A stretch of DNA of 64,000 nucleotides from Pantoea sp. Ap-967 (GTDB taxonomy: Bacteria; Pseudomonadota; Gammaproteobacteria; Pseudomonadales; Pseudomonadaceae): the NCBI RefSeq assembly GCF_011752565.1, contig NZ_VWXK01000012.1:62001-126000 (forward strand), read 5' to 3'. A program made the translations under genes and the position numbers. Positions 20,247 to 29,932 of the stretch are shown here, piece by piece. Below the pieces are notes generated by a model. The model ran no database searches. It was given only the letters and a program-made list of their open reading frames with translations, and was not told where the DNA came from. Each line of letters opens with the position of its first letter. Position 1 is the first letter of the stretch.

Positions 20247-21122
20247 CAGCGCGTCCTGCTCTGCTGCGCACAGCGCCAGCAGGTAGTCCCACACTACCCG
20301 CAAGCGCACCGACTTGTGCAGTTCACGACGGGTGCAGATCCAGTAGCTGCGCTGGATGGTTTCGCTGGGCAGCACACGCACCAGGGTAGGGTCGTGACGG
20401 GCCATGTAGTTGGGCAGCACGGCGATACCCAGGCCGGCGCGGGCGGCGGCCTGCTGGGCGATCACGCTGGTGCTGCGAAACACCACGTTGGGCGCCCGGC
20501 AGAAGCTGTTGAGAAACAGCAGTTCCTGGCTGAACAGCAGGTCGTCCACGTAGCCTATCCAGCTATGCCGGGCCAGGTCTTCGCGGTTGCGCAGCGGCGC
20601 TGCGCGGTCCAGGTAGCTTTGGCTGACGTACAGCGCCAGGCGGTAGTCGGTAAGCTTGCGGGTAATCAGCAGGTCGGCATTGGGGCGCTCCAGGTGAATG
20701 CTGATCTCGGCCTCGCGGTTGAGGATGCTGACAAAGCGCGGCACGGCCACCAACTCCACCTCAAGGCCTGGGTAGCGGGCAAACAGCTCGTTCATGCGTG
20801 GGGTGAAGAACATGATGCCGATGCCTTCGGTGACCCCCAGGCGGATTTTGCCCAGAGGGGTGATGGCTTGGGTGATTTCCTCCTGGGCCAGCAAGGCGAC
20901 GTTTTCCATGGCTTCGGCATGCTTGAGCAGGGCCTGGCCCGAAGGCGTCAGTTCATAGCCCTGGGCATGCTGCACGAACAGTGGAGTGCCCAGGCTTTTC
21001 TCGATGCTTTCGATATGCCGGGCGACGGTGCTGTGGGTGGTGTTGAGGCGCTTGGCTGCCGTGAGCAGGCGGCCGCTGCGCTGCAATTCCAGGAAAAACC
21101 GCAGATCGTTCCAGTCGAACAT
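20235..21122 (-). CDS. LysR-family transcriptional regulator
   Basis: A 295-residue regulator. The N-terminal winged helix (MFDWNDLRFFLELQRSGRLLTAAKRL...HSTVARHIESIEKSLG) is of the AmpR/GcvA-like subgroup and is followed by a LysR substrate domain. I chose MFDWNDL as the start; the frame runs further upstream but enters a REP palindrome. It is divergent from the GMC oxidoreductase gene across 195 bp and may control it and the MFS gene (inference from position). The effector is unknown. Confidence 0.88.
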   Translation of the reverse strand: MFDWNDLRFFLELQRSGRLLTAAKRLNTTHSTVARHIESIEKSLGTPLFVQHAQGYELTPSGQALLKHAEAMENVALLAQEEITQAITPLGKIRLGVTEGIGIMFFTPRMNELFARYPGLEVELVAVPRFVSILNREAEISIHLERPNADLLITRKLTDYRLALYVSQSYLDRAAPLRNREDLARHSWIGYVDDLLFSQELLFLNSFCRAPNVVFRSTSVIAQQAAARAGLGIAVLPNYMARHDPTLVRVLPSETIQRSYWICTRRELHKSVRLRVVWDYLLALCAAEQDALLAE

Positions 21123-21145
21123 GCTGATCCTTTTGGCTGTTCTTA

Positions 21146-21199
21146 CCGGCCCTATCGCGGGCAAGCCCGTGGGAGCTGGCTTGCCCGCGAAGAGGCCGG
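21146..21199. repeat. REP palindrome pair
   Basis: Inverted REP units (GGCAAGCC / GGCTTGCC cores flanked by CGCG and CCGGCC/GGCCGG) form a long perfect hairpin between the LysR and GMC genes. Confidence 0.8.
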
Positions 21200-21317
21200 T
21201 ACAGGCTTCCCGCTGTGCTAAAACGCACAACGGCTGCGCGAAATCACGTGTTTGCATGACGAAATTACGCACTAAGATGAACCGGGACAAGAATAATAAT
21301 CAGGCGCGAGGTTGCAC

Positions 21318-22964
21318 ATGCCATCAGCCGATCCTGTCTTCGACTACGTGGTCGTGGGTGCCGGTCCCGCCGGTTGCCTGCTGGCCAATCGCTTGTCCGC
21401 CGACCCTGCCTGCCGCGTCCTGCTGCTGGAGGCCGGTGGCCGCGACAACTACCCGTGGATTCACATTCCGGTCGGTTACCTCTACTGCATCGGCAACCCC
21501 CGCACCGACTGGTGCTTCAAGACCGAAGCGCAACCTGGCCTTGGCGGCCGTGCCCTGGGGTATCCACGGGGCAAGGTGCTGGGCGGCTGTTCTTCCATCA
21601 ACGGCATGATCTACATGCGTGGCCAGGCCGCCGACTACGACCAATGGGCCGCCCAAGGTAACGACGGCTGGGCCTGGAATGATGTGCTGCCACTGTTCAA
21701 GGCCAGCGAAAACCACTTCGCCGGCGCCAGCGCGCACCACGGCGGCGCCGGTGAATGGCGGGTCGAGCGCCAGCGCTACAGCTGGCCGATCCTCGATGCC
21801 TTCCGCGACGCTGCCGAGCAAAGCGGGATTGGCAAGGTCGACGACTTCAACACCGGCGACAACCAGGGCTGTGGATACTTTCAGGTCAACCAGCGCAGCG
21901 GCGTGCGCTGGAATGCTTCCAAAGCCTTCCTGCGGCCAATCAAGGGCCGCCCGAACCTCACCGTGCTGACCGGCGTGCAGGTCGACCAGGTGCTGCTCAA
22001 CAACACCCGCGCCCGGGCGGTGAAGGCCTGGTGGCAAGGCGCCTGGCATGAATTCGGCGCACGCCGTGAAATCATCCTCTGCGCGGGCGCCGTGGGTTCG
22101 CCCGGTATCCTGCAGCGCTCCGGCATCGGCCCGCGCAAGTTGCTCGAAAGCCTGGGCATCGGTGTGCGTCACGACATGCCCGGGGTGGGCGGCAACCTGC
22201 AGGACCACCTGCAACTGCGCCTGATCTATCAGATTCGCAACACCCGCACCCTCAACCAGATGGCCAACAGCCTGTGGGGCAAGCTGGGCATGGGCCTGCG
22301 CTACGCCTACGACCGTAGCGGCCCGCTGGCCATGGCGCCGAGCCAGTTGGGCGCCTTCGTGCGCTCAAGCCCGGAGCAGGCGACGCCGAACTTGCAGTAC
22401 CACGTGCAGCCCCTGTCGCTGGAACGCTTCGGTGAGCCATTGCATCAGTTCCCGGCCTTCACCGCCTCGGTGTGCAACCTGCGCCCGGCCAGCCGCGGGC
22501 GCATCGACATCCGCAGCGCGGACATGAATAGCGCGCCACTGATCGACCCCAACTACCTGAGCGACCCCCAGGACCTGCGCGTTGCCGCCGACGCCATTCG
22601 CCTTACCCGGCGGATTGTCCAGGCCCCTGCCCTCGCCGCCTTTGCCCCCCAGGAGTACCTGCCAGGCCCGGCGCTGCAAACCGAACAGGACCTGTTCGAC
22701 GCAGCCGGCAAGATCGGCACCACCATCTTCCACCCGGTGGGCACCTGCCGCATGGGCAATACGCCGATGGACGTTGTGGATAACCAGCTGCGCGTGCACG
22801 GAATTCCCGGCCTGCGCGTGGCCGATGCCTCGATCATGCCGCAGATCACCTCCGGCAATACCTGTTCCCCCACCCTGATGATCGCCGAAAAGGCGGCGCA
22901 GCTGATCCTCAAAGGAGCCCCGGCCCAGACCTCCCTCAACGAAGACGCAGTACCGACCCCCTGA
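21318..22964 (+). CDS. GMC-family oxidoreductase (choline dehydrogenase-like)
   Basis: A 548-residue FAD enzyme of the glucose-methanol-choline family. The FAD motif is VVVGAGPAGCLLANRL with VLLLEAGG, the GMC signature 1 is around PRGKVLGGCSSINGMIYMRG, signature 2 is GAVGSPGILQRSGIGP, and the C-terminal catalytic His lies in FHPVGTCRMG. These enzymes oxidise an alcohol to aldehyde or acid; the substrate cannot be read here, and labels such as choline dehydrogenase should not be taken literally. The ATG at 21318 has GAGG six bases upstream. An MFS transporter gene follows, probably for the same substrate. Confidence 0.9.
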   Translation: MPSADPVFDYVVVGAGPAGCLLANRLSADPACRVLLLEAGGRDNYPWIHIPVGYLYCIGNPRTDWCFKTEAQPGLGGRALGYPRGKVLGGCSSINGMIYMRGQAADYDQWAAQGNDGWAWNDVLPLFKASENHFAGASAHHGGAGEWRVERQRYSWPILDAFRDAAEQSGIGKVDDFNTGDNQGCGYFQVNQRSGVRWNASKAFLRPIKGRPNLTVLTGVQVDQVLLNNTRARAVKAWWQGAWHEFGARREIILCAGAVGSPGILQRSGIGPRKLLESLGIGVRHDMPGVGGNLQDHLQLRLIYQIRNTRTLNQMANSLWGKLGMGLRYAYDRSGPLAMAPSQLGAFVRSSPEQATPNLQYHVQPLSLERFGEPLHQFPAFTASVCNLRPASRGRIDIRSADMNSAPLIDPNYLSDPQDLRVAADAIRLTRRIVQAPALAAFAPQEYLPGPALQTEQDLFDAAGKIGTTIFHPVGTCRMGNTPMDVVDNQLRVHGIPGLRVADASIMPQITSGNTCSPTLMIAEKAAQLILKGAPAQTSLNEDAVPTP

Positions 22965-23061
22965 CCGGGGAGCGTGCAACACCGGCGGCTCGCGGTCAGA
23001 AGCTGCCGACAGTGGAACAACAAGAATAATCACTGTGGCCTGCGGGCCGAGGACAGCAACG

Positions 23062-24681
23062 ATGTCGGATTACATCCAAGAGCAGGGTGCGACGGCCAGC
23101 AGCGCCAGCCGTCGTGAAGAACGCAAGATCATTTTCGCGTCATCCCTCGGGACGGTGTTCGAGTGGTATGACTTTTTTCTCTATGGCGCCCTGGCTGCAG
23201 TCATCAGCAAGCAGTTCTTCGCCGGGGTGAATGACACCACCGCCTTCATCTTCGCCCTCATGGCCTTTGCTGCGGGCTTCCTGGTGCGGCCGTTCGGTGC
23301 CTTGGTGTTTGGCCGCCTGGGCGACATGATCGGGCGCAAGTACACCTTCCTGGTGACCATCGTGCTGATGGGCCTGTCGACCTTCGCCGTGGGCCTGCTG
23401 CCCACCTACGCCAGCATCGGCATCGCTGCACCGATCATCCTGGTGATCCTGCGCATGCTCCAGGGGCTGGCGCTGGGCGGGGAATACGGCGGTGCGGCCA
23501 CCTACGTTGCCGAACATGCGCCGCCCGGCAAGCGCGGTTTCCACACCGGTTTCATCCAGTCCACCGCCACCCTTGGCCTGCTGTTGTCGTTGCTGGTGGT
23601 GCTGGGCAGCCGCTACATCAGCGGCGACCAGTTCGAAACCTGGGGCTGGCGCCTGCCGTTCCTGCTGTCGATCATCCTGCTGGCGATTTCTACCTGGATT
23701 CGCATGAGCATGCACGAGTCGCCGGCCTTCGTGAAAATGAAGGCCCAGGGCAAGGTCAGCAAGTCGCCGATCCGTGAGTCGTTCACCTCCTGGCCCAACC
23801 TCAAGGTGGTGCTCACCGCCTTGTTCAGCATCAATGCCGGGCAAGCGGTAACCTTCTACACGGCGCAGTTCTACGTGCTGTTCTTCCTCACCCAGATGCT
23901 GAAAATGGACCCGGCCCAGGCCAACACCCTGCTGATTATCAGCGTGGTGATCGGCGCGCCGTTCTTCGTGTTCTTCGGCTGGCTGTCGGACCGTATCGGC
24001 CGCAAGCCGATCCTGATGCTTGGCCTGCTGCTGGCCACGGTGCTGTACTTCCCGATGTTCAAGGCCCTGAGCCATTACGCCAACCCACAGATCGACGCCG
24101 CCAGCCGCCAGGCACCCATCGTGGTCACCGCCGACCCGCAAGGCTGTACCTTCCAGTTCGACCCCGTGGGCAAGGCGCGCTTCGACAGCCCGTGCGACAA
24201 GGTCAAGACCTTCCTGGTCAAGCAGGGCCTGCCCTACAGCTCGGTAAGCGTGGCCGGTAGCGGTGTGGTGGTGAACATTGGCGACAAAACCATCAATGGC
24301 TTCGACGAAGCGGCCATGCGCGCCGCCGTGGAACAGGCCGGCTACCCGGCCAAGGCGGACCCGGCGCAGGTCAACCAGGTGATGGTGGTGGTGTTGATCG
24401 TGGCCATGATCCTGATTGCGACCATGACCTACGGGCCGTTGGCGGCGGTGATGGTGGAGTTGTTCCCAACCCGCATCCGCTACACCTCCATGTCGCTGCC
24501 CTACCATATCGGCAACGGTTGGTTCGGTGGTTTCCTGCCGACCGTGTCGTTCGCCTTGGTGGTGTACACCGGGGATATCTTCTATGGGCTGTGGTACCCG
24601 GTGCTGGTGACCGGCATCAGCCTGGTGGTGGGCATTTTCTGCCTGAAAGAAACCAAGGATGTAGATATCGACAAGGTCTAA
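23062..24681 (+). CDS. MFS transporter (metabolite:H+ symporter type) with soluble insert
   Basis: A 539-residue transporter of the MHS branch of the major facilitator superfamily (GTVFEWYDFFLYG, GRLGDMIGRKYTF, LALGGEYGGAATYVAEHAP, RPLSDRIGRKP-like motifs). Twelve membrane helices are interrupted between about residues 340 and 440 by a polar insert of roughly 90 residues with two cysteines, after helix 8 and before AMILIATMTYGP. This insert makes the protein about 100 residues longer than ProP-like relatives. The gene is 97 bp after the GMC oxidoreductase and likely imports its substrate. The ATG at 23062 fits the family N-terminus. Confidence 0.88.
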   Translation: MSDYIQEQGATASSASRREERKIIFASSLGTVFEWYDFFLYGALAAVISKQFFAGVNDTTAFIFALMAFAAGFLVRPFGALVFGRLGDMIGRKYTFLVTIVLMGLSTFAVGLLPTYASIGIAAPIILVILRMLQGLALGGEYGGAATYVAEHAPPGKRGFHTGFIQSTATLGLLLSLLVVLGSRYISGDQFETWGWRLPFLLSIILLAISTWIRMSMHESPAFVKMKAQGKVSKSPIRESFTSWPNLKVVLTALFSINAGQAVTFYTAQFYVLFFLTQMLKMDPAQANTLLIISVVIGAPFFVFFGWLSDRIGRKPILMLGLLLATVLYFPMFKALSHYANPQIDAASRQAPIVVTADPQGCTFQFDPVGKARFDSPCDKVKTFLVKQGLPYSSVSVAGSGVVVNIGDKTINGFDEAAMRAAVEQAGYPAKADPAQVNQVMVVVLIVAMILIATMTYGPLAAVMVELFPTRIRYTSMSLPYHIGNGWFGGFLPTVSFALVVYTGDIFYGLWYPVLVTGISLVVGIFCLKETKDVDIDKV

Positions 24682-24699
24682 GCAGACGTAGACATCCCT

Positions 24700-24725
24700 G
24701 TAGGAGCGAGCAAAGCTCGCGATAC
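24700..24725. repeat. Single REP element
   Basis: TGTAGGAGCGAGC-AAA-GCTCGCGATAC, a short palindromic REP unit of the variant GAGCGAGC type, lies just before the terminator. Confidence 0.7.
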
Positions 24726-24734
24726 CCTGCAAAC

Positions 24735-24765
24735 AAAAAAACCGGCTGTAAAAGCCGGTTTTCTT
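24735..24765. terminator. Rho-independent terminator after the MFS gene
   Basis: AAAAAACCGGCT / AGCCGGTTTT stem with a five-base loop and a T-rich tail. The following 24766-24894 stretch is A/T-rich and contains one DnaA-box 9-mer (24881-24889) but no gene that I can support. Confidence 0.85.
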
Positions 24766-24894
24766 ATGCCCTGAAAAAACTTATGCACGATTTTAAGAAA
24801 AATGTCATACACAGAAATAAACAGCTAATTCATGCACTTAGCGTCGACTTCAAGCATTCCTCGAAAAAACTGCTCACAAGTTATCCACAGATAT

Positions 24895-25665
24895 TCAGGC
24901 GGTCTGTTCCTGCGGTTTTTCACCCACCGGCGGCAGCGACCCCAGGGCCCGCTGCGTGGCTTCGTTCCACGCTGCAGCACGGTCGTTGAGCTCGGCAATG
25001 GCCCGTGGCCCGGTGCCCTCGGCATACATCGGCTTGCCGATCACCACCTCGATGGTGCCCGAACGCTTGCCCCAGCCCGTCTTGGGCCAGAACTTGCCGG
25101 CGTTGTGGGCAATCGGCAGTACCGGCAACCCGGCGTTCACGGCCAGCGCCGTGCCACCACGGGAGAACTTGCCCACCGTACCGAACGGCACCCGCGTGCC
25201 CTCCGGGAAGATCAGCACCCAGGTTTTCTGCTTGAGCAGTTCGTCACCCTTGCTGGCCACCTGACGCAGCGCTTCCTTGGGGTTGTCGCGGTTGATCGCG
25301 ATAGGCCGCAGCATGGCCATGGCCCAGCCAAAGAACGGCACGTACAGCAGTTCGCGCTTGAGCACCTGGCTCAGCGGCGAAAAATACTGCGACAGGAAGA
25401 ACGTCTCCCAGGTGCTCTGGTGGTTGGACAGGATCACGCACGGCTCATCTGGCACGTTTTCGGCGCCGGTCACCTTGTAGTCGATGCCGAGAATGGTGCG
25501 GGTCAGGAACACCGCGCAGCGGCACCAGTAGACGTTGATGAACTTGTAGCGCTTGGGGAACGGCAGGAAAGGCGCGACGAAGAAGCTCAGCGAGCACCAC
25601 AGCAGCGAACTGGTGCCCAGCAGCAGGTAAAAAAGAAAGATTCTGATCGCCTGCAGGATCGACAT
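24895..25665 (-). CDS. plsC: 1-acyl-sn-glycerol-3-phosphate acyltransferase
   Basis: A 256-residue membrane acyltransferase that acylates lysophosphatidic acid in phospholipid synthesis. It has an N-terminal hydrophobic anchor (about residues 8-35), the catalytic SNHQSTWE motif (HX4E in place of the common HX4D) and the FPEGTR substrate motif. It lies downstream of gmhB on the same strand, with a terminator-like hairpin between them. This matches the gene order of the P. putida backbone. Confidence 0.92.
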   Translation of the reverse strand: MSILQAIRIFLFYLLLGTSSLLWCSLSFFVAPFLPFPKRYKFINVYWCRCAVFLTRTILGIDYKVTGAENVPDEPCVILSNHQSTWETFFLSQYFSPLSQVLKRELLYVPFFGWAMAMLRPIAINRDNPKEALRQVASKGDELLKQKTWVLIFPEGTRVPFGTVGKFSRGGTALAVNAGLPVLPIAHNAGKFWPKTGWGKRSGTIEVVIGKPMYAEGTGPRAIAELNDRAAAWNEATQRALGSLPPVGEKPQEQTA

Positions 25666-25701
25666 AGTGGCTAATACCGTTGCGGGGCGTGCCCGCCTAG
25701 G

Positions 25702-25724
25702 AAAAATGCGCCCGGGGGCGCATT
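25702..25724 (-). terminator. Terminator-like hairpin between gmhB and plsC
   Basis: On the minus strand a perfect AATGCGCCC / GGGCGCATT stem is followed by TTTTTCC. It could end or attenuate transcription from glyQ-glyS-gmhB before plsC. Confidence 0.65.
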
Positions 25725-25729
25725 AATGT

Positions 25730-26257
25730 TTAAATTATTTCTCTGGCGATGGCTGCCAGATCGTCGAAAATCAGTGTAGTTTCCGGAACACCTTTTGCCA
25801 GGGTCCGCTCACCCTTGCCGGTTTTCACCAGCACGGGTTGTGCACCGACGGCCAGGGCGGCGGCCAGGTCACCTGCGCTGTCGCCGACGAACCAGACGCC
25901 TTCAAGGGCCACCTGGTAGTGCGCGGCAATCGCCCGCAGCATGCCGGGCTTGGGCTTGCGGCAATCGCAGCCTTCATCCGGCCCGTGCGGGCAATACACG
26001 ATATGGCCCACCTCGCCGCCCTGCTCGGCCACCAACGCGCGCAGGCGCGCGTGCATGGCCTCGAGGGTTTCCAGCGAGTAGTAGCCACGGGCGATGCCGG
26101 ACTGGTTGGTGGCCACGGCCACCGTCCAGCCCGCCTTGCTCAACTGCGCGATCGCTTCGACCGAGCCCGGAATGGGAACCCACTCGTCCAGCGTCTTGAT
26201 GTAGGCGTCGGAGTCGTAGTTGATCACCCCGTCACGGTCGAGAATCAGCAGTTTCAA
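25730..26257 (-). CDS. gmhB: D-glycero-beta-D-manno-heptose 1,7-bisphosphate 7-phosphatase
   Basis: A 175-residue HAD phosphatase that removes the 7-phosphate in ADP-heptose synthesis for lipopolysaccharide. The catalytic DRDGVIN motif is at residues 7-13, followed by TNQSGIARG, the zinc-binding loop CPHGPDEGCDC and the GDSAGDL motif. It starts three bases after the glyS stop, so it is in the glyQ-glyS operon. Confidence 0.95.
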   Translation of the reverse strand: MKLLILDRDGVINYDSDAYIKTLDEWVPIPGSVEAIAQLSKAGWTVAVATNQSGIARGYYSLETLEAMHARLRALVAEQGGEVGHIVYCPHGPDEGCDCRKPKPGMLRAIAAHYQVALEGVWFVGDSAGDLAAALAVGAQPVLVKTGKGERTLAKGVPETTLIFDDLAAIAREII

Positions 26258-26260
26258 GGC

Positions 26261-28312
26261 TTACCCCAGCAGCGAAATGTCGGCCACGCCCAGGAACAGG
26301 CCGCGCAGGCGGCTGAGCAGGGCATAACGGTTGGCACGGACCTTGGCGTCTTCGGCGTTCACCATCACCGCCTCGAAGAAGGCGTCGACCGGGTCACGCA
26401 GGGCCGCCAGGCGGGCCAGCGATTCGCTGTACTGGCGAGCGGCAGCCATCGGTTGCACGGCCTGGTCGGCCTGCTGGATGGCCGAGTACAGGGAGAACTC
26501 GTTGGCGTTGTCGAAATACTTCGGCTCGACCTGTTCGGCGATCGCGCCTTCGGCCTTGCTCAGCAGGTTCGACACGCGCTTGTTCACCGCCGCCAGGGCT
26601 TCGGCTTCCGGCAGCTTGCGGAACGCCTGCACCGCTTGCACGCGCTGGTCGAAGTCCAAGGCCGAGGCCGGCTTCAGGGCACGCACCGACAGGTAGGTGG
26701 CCACGTCGATGCCTTCGTCTTCGTAGCGTGCACGCAGGCGGTCGAAGATGAACTCCAGCACCTGCTCGGCCAGGCCTGCGGCCTTGACCTTGGCACCGAA
26801 CTGCTTAACCGCGAACTCGACCGCACCGGTCAGGTCCAGGTCCAGCTGCTTCTCGATCAGGATACGCAGCACGCCCAGGGCGGCACGGCGCAGGGCGTAC
26901 GGGTCTTTGCTGCCGGTAGGCAGCATGCCGATGCCGAAGATGCCGACCAGGGTGTCGAGCTTGTCGGCGATGGCCACGGCAGCACCGGTAACGGTCTGCG
27001 GCAGCTCGGCGCCAGCACCGCGCGGCATGTACTGCTCGTTCAGCGCCAGGGCCACGTCTTGCGGCTCGCCGTCGTTGAGCGCGTAGTAGTAACCGGCAAC
27101 GCCCTGCATTTCAGGGAATTCGCCCACCATCTCGGTGGCCAGGTCGCACTTGGACAGCAGGCCGGCGCGGCCAGCGCGCTGGGCGTCGCCGCCAATCAGC
27201 GGGGCAATGAAGGCGGCCAGTTTGGAAACGCGCTCGGCCTTGTCGTAGACAGTGCCCAGCTGGGCCTGGAACACCACGTTCTTCAGGCGCTCGTTGAAGG
27301 TTTCCAGCGGCTGCTTCTTGTCCTGCTTGAAGAAGAACTCGGCGTCGGTCAGGCGTGGGCGCACGACCTTCTCGTTACCCTGCACGATCTGCTTGGGGTC
27401 ACGGCTCTCGACGTTGGCCACGGTGATGAAGCGCGGCAGCAGCTTGCCTTCGCTGTCCAGCAGGCAGAAGTACTTCTGGTTGTCCTGCATGGTGGTGATC
27501 AGGGCTTCCTGCGGCACTTCCAGGAAACGCTCCTCGAACGAGCACACCAGCGGCACTGGCCACTCGACCAGGGCGGTCACTTCGTCCAGCAGCGCCGGTG
27601 GCACGATGGCCGTGCCTTCCTGCTGCATGGCCAGCTCTGCGGTACGCTTGCTGATCAGTTCGCGGCGCTCGGCGAAGTCGGCCAGCACGTAGGCTTTGCG
27701 CAGGTCTTCGACATAGTTGGCCGGGGTGGTGATCACCACGTTTTCCGGGTAATGGAAGCGGTGGCCACGGGATTCACGGCCAGCCTTCTGCGACAGGATG
27801 GTGCAGTCGACCACCTGGTCGCCCAGCAGCATCACCAGCCACTGGGTTGGGCGCACGAATTCTTCACGGCTGGCGGCCCAGCGCATGCGCTTGGGAATCG
27901 GCAGGTCGTTCAGCGAGTCTTCGACGATGGTCGGCAGCAGGCTGGCGGTGGACTTGCCCGGAATGTGCTGGGAAAAGCGCAGCTTAGGGCCGCTCTGGTC
28001 GATTTCAGCCAGCTCTACACCGCACTTCTTGGCGAAGCCCAGGGCAGCCTGGGTCGGCTCGCCGTCCTTGAAAGCCGCCTGCAGGGGTGGGCCGTCGATG
28101 TTGATGCTGCGGTCGGGCTGCTGCACGTCGAGCTGGCGGATCAGCACGGCCAGGCGGCGCGGGGCGGCGTACACCTGCTTGCCGGTGTAGTTCAAGCCAG
28201 CGGCCTGCAGGCCCTTCTCGATACCGGCCAGGAAGGCGTCGCCGAGGCTCGCCAGGGCCTTGGGTGGCAGCTCTTCGGTGCCCAGTTCTACCAGGAAATC
28301 TTGAGCACTCAT
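26261..28312 (-). CDS. glyS: Glycine--tRNA ligase beta subunit
   Basis: A 683-residue beta chain of the heterotetrameric glycyl-tRNA synthetase. It begins [20 protein letters not shown], the usual N-terminus, and includes [19 protein letters not shown] and the [15 protein letters not shown] block. It provides tRNA binding; the alpha subunit encoded just upstream holds the aminoacylation site. Its start overlaps the glyQ stop by four bases. Confidence 0.97.
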   Translation of the reverse strand: MSAQDFLVELGTEELPPKALASLGDAFLAGIEKGLQAAGLNYTGKQVYAAPRRLAVLIRQLDVQQPDRSINIDGPPLQAAFKDGEPTQAALGFAKKCGVELAEIDQSGPKLRFSQHIPGKSTASLLPTIVEDSLNDLPIPKRMRWAASREEFVRPTQWLVMLLGDQVVDCTILSQKAGRESRGHRFHYPENVVITTPANYVEDLRKAYVLADFAERRELISKRTAELAMQQEGTAIVPPALLDEVTALVEWPVPLVCSFEERFLEVPQEALITTMQDNQKYFCLLDSEGKLLPRFITVANVESRDPKQIVQGNEKVVRPRLTDAEFFFKQDKKQPLETFNERLKNVVFQAQLGTVYDKAERVSKLAAFIAPLIGGDAQRAGRAGLLSKCDLATEMVGEFPEMQGVAGYYYALNDGEPQDVALALNEQYMPRGAGAELPQTVTGAAVAIADKLDTLVGIFGIGMLPTGSKDPYALRRAALGVLRILIEKQLDLDLTGAVEFAVKQFGAKVKAAGLAEQVLEFIFDRLRARYEDEGIDVATYLSVRALKPASALDFDQRVQAVQAFRKLPEAEALAAVNKRVSNLLSKAEGAIAEQVEPKYFDNANEFSLYSAIQQADQAVQPMAAARQYSESLARLAALRDPVDAFFEAVMVNAEDAKVRANRYALLSRLRGLFLGVADISLLG

Positions 28313-29256
28313 TGTGCAGCCTCCAGCTTCGCCAACACTTCGTCACGCAGTTCAGGGGTAGCCATCGGGAAGCCCAGGCGTGCGCGGGCTTGCAGATAGC
28401 TTTGCGCCACGTCCCGGGCCAGGGTACGGACACGCAGGATGTAGCGCTGGCGCTCGGTTACCGAGATGGCGCGGCGGGCGTCCAGCAGGTTGAAGGTGTG
28501 CGAGGCCTTCAGGACCATTTCGTAGGTCGGCAGCGGCAGCTCCAGCTTGATCAGGCGGTTGGCTTCGCTTTCGTAGAAATCGAACAGTTCGAACAGTTTC
28601 TCGACGTTGGCGTGTTCGAAGTTGTAGGTCGACTGCTCCACCTCGTTCTGGTGGAACACGTCGCCATAGGTCACCTTGCCGAACGGGCCGTCGGCCCACA
28701 CCAGATCGTACACCGAGTCGACGCCCTGGATGTACATGGCCAGGCGCTCCAGGCCGTAGGTGATTTCACCGGTGACCGGGTAGCACTCGATGCCGCCTAC
28801 CTGCTGGAAGTAGGTGAACTGGGTGACTTCCATGCCGTTGAGCCAGATTTCCCAGCCCAGGCCCCAGGCGCCCAGGGTCGGCGATTCCCAGTTGTCTTCG
28901 ACGAAGCGAATGTCGTGTACCAGCGGGTCCAGGCCGATGGCTTTCAGCGAGCCGAGGTACAGCTCCTGGAAGTTGGCAGGGTTCGGCTTGAGTACCACCT
29001 GGAACTGGTAGTAGTGCTGCAGGCGGTTGGGGTTCTCGCCATACCGCCCGTCGGCAGGGCGACGGCTGGGCTGCACGTAGGCGGCGTTCCAGGTTTCTGG
29101 GCCCACGGCGCGCAGGAATGTAGCGGTGTGGAAAGTGCCGGCGCCTACTTCCATATCGTAGGGCTGAAGCACCACACAACCTTGAGCTGCCCAGTAGTTT
29201 TGCAGGGCGAGGATCAGGTCTTGGAAGGTACGCACGGCTGGCGTAGGCTGGCTCAC
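28309..29256 (-). CDS. glyQ: Glycine--tRNA ligase alpha subunit
   Basis: A 315-residue class II synthetase subunit that carries the active site for glycyl-adenylate formation. Landmarks are [36 protein letters not shown] and [20 protein letters not shown] chose the GTG at 29256 ([11 protein letters not shown]) because the known family N-terminus begins there and AGGTG lies five bases upstream; a GTG three codons earlier is less likely. It is the first gene of glyQ-glyS-gmhB and is divergent from tag. Confidence 0.96.
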   Translation of the reverse strand: MSQPTPAVRTFQDLILALQNYWAAQGCVVLQPYDMEVGAGTFHTATFLRAVGPETWNAAYVQPSRRPADGRYGENPNRLQHYYQFQVVLKPNPANFQELYLGSLKAIGLDPLVHDIRFVEDNWESPTLGAWGLGWEIWLNGMEVTQFTYFQQVGGIECYPVTGEITYGLERLAMYIQGVDSVYDLVWADGPFGKVTYGDVFHQNEVEQSTYNFEHANVEKLFELFDFYESEANRLIKLELPLPTYEMVLKASHTFNLLDARRAISVTERQRYILRVRTLARDVAQSYLQARARLGFPMATPELRDEVLAKLEAAQ

Positions 29257-29339
29257 GAAATTCACCTGTATCTGGGGATGCGGATGTAAAGAGCGGGAGT
29301 ATAACCTGATTCGCCTCGCCCTCTACTCATTGGAGCCTT

Positions 29340-29891
29340 ATGCCACGCTGCTTTTGGTGTACCGACGATCCGTTGTACCAGGCCTACCACGACCAGGAAT
29401 GGGGAACGCCACAGCGCGACCCGGCGTTGCTCTTCGAGATGCTTTTGCTCGAAGGGTTCCAGGCGGGGCTGTCATGGATCACCGTATTGCGTAAACGCGA
29501 GCGCTACCGCGAGGTGATGCATGGCTTCGACCCGGTGAAACTGGCGCAGATGAGCGATGAGCGCATCGAGGAGCTGATGCTGGACGCCGGCATCATCCGC
29601 AACCGCCTCAAGCTCAAGGCCGCGCGGCGCAACGCGCAGGCCTGGCTGGCTGTGGATAACCCTGCCCAGTGGCTGTGGTCGTTCGTCGGCGGTGAGCCGA
29701 AGATCAACCACTTCCAGGGCCGCGGCGAGGTGCCGGCGGTGACCGAAGAAGCCACCGCCATGAGCAAGGCGCTGCGCAAGGCCGGCTTCACCTTCGTCGG
29801 CCCCACCATCTGCTACGCCTTCATGCAGGCCACCGGCATGGTCATGGACCACACCACCGATTGCGATCGCTACGCCGCCTTGCAGCGCTGA
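29340..29891 (+). CDS. tag: DNA-3-methyladenine glycosylase I
   Basis: A 183-residue base-excision repair enzyme that removes 3-methyladenine. It starts MPRCFWCTDDPLYQAYHDQEWG and carries FEMLLLEGFQAGLSW and the zinc-site residues near the C-terminus (CYAFMQATGMVMDHTTDC). GGAG upstream supports the start. Divergent from glyQ, and followed after 41 bp by lpxL. Confidence 0.96.
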   Translation: MPRCFWCTDDPLYQAYHDQEWGTPQRDPALLFEMLLLEGFQAGLSWITVLRKRERYREVMHGFDPVKLAQMSDERIEELMLDAGIIRNRLKLKAARRNAQAWLAVDNPAQWLWSFVGGEPKINHFQGRGEVPAVTEEATAMSKALRKAGFTFVGPTICYAFMQATGMVMDHTTDCDRYAALQR

Positions 29892-29932
29892 GGGGTTACA
29901 ATGCCCGCCTTGCTGAAATAAGGAATTCGCCT

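Noticed and set aside
23140..24732. A 530-codon minus-strand frame
   Set aside because: Antisense to the MFS gene and rich in His/Gln/Glu, as expected for a shadow frame.
25838..28399. An 853-codon plus-strand frame
   Set aside because: It is the mirror of gmhB and glyS, with low-complexity His/Gln/Gly-rich sequence and no recognisable domain.
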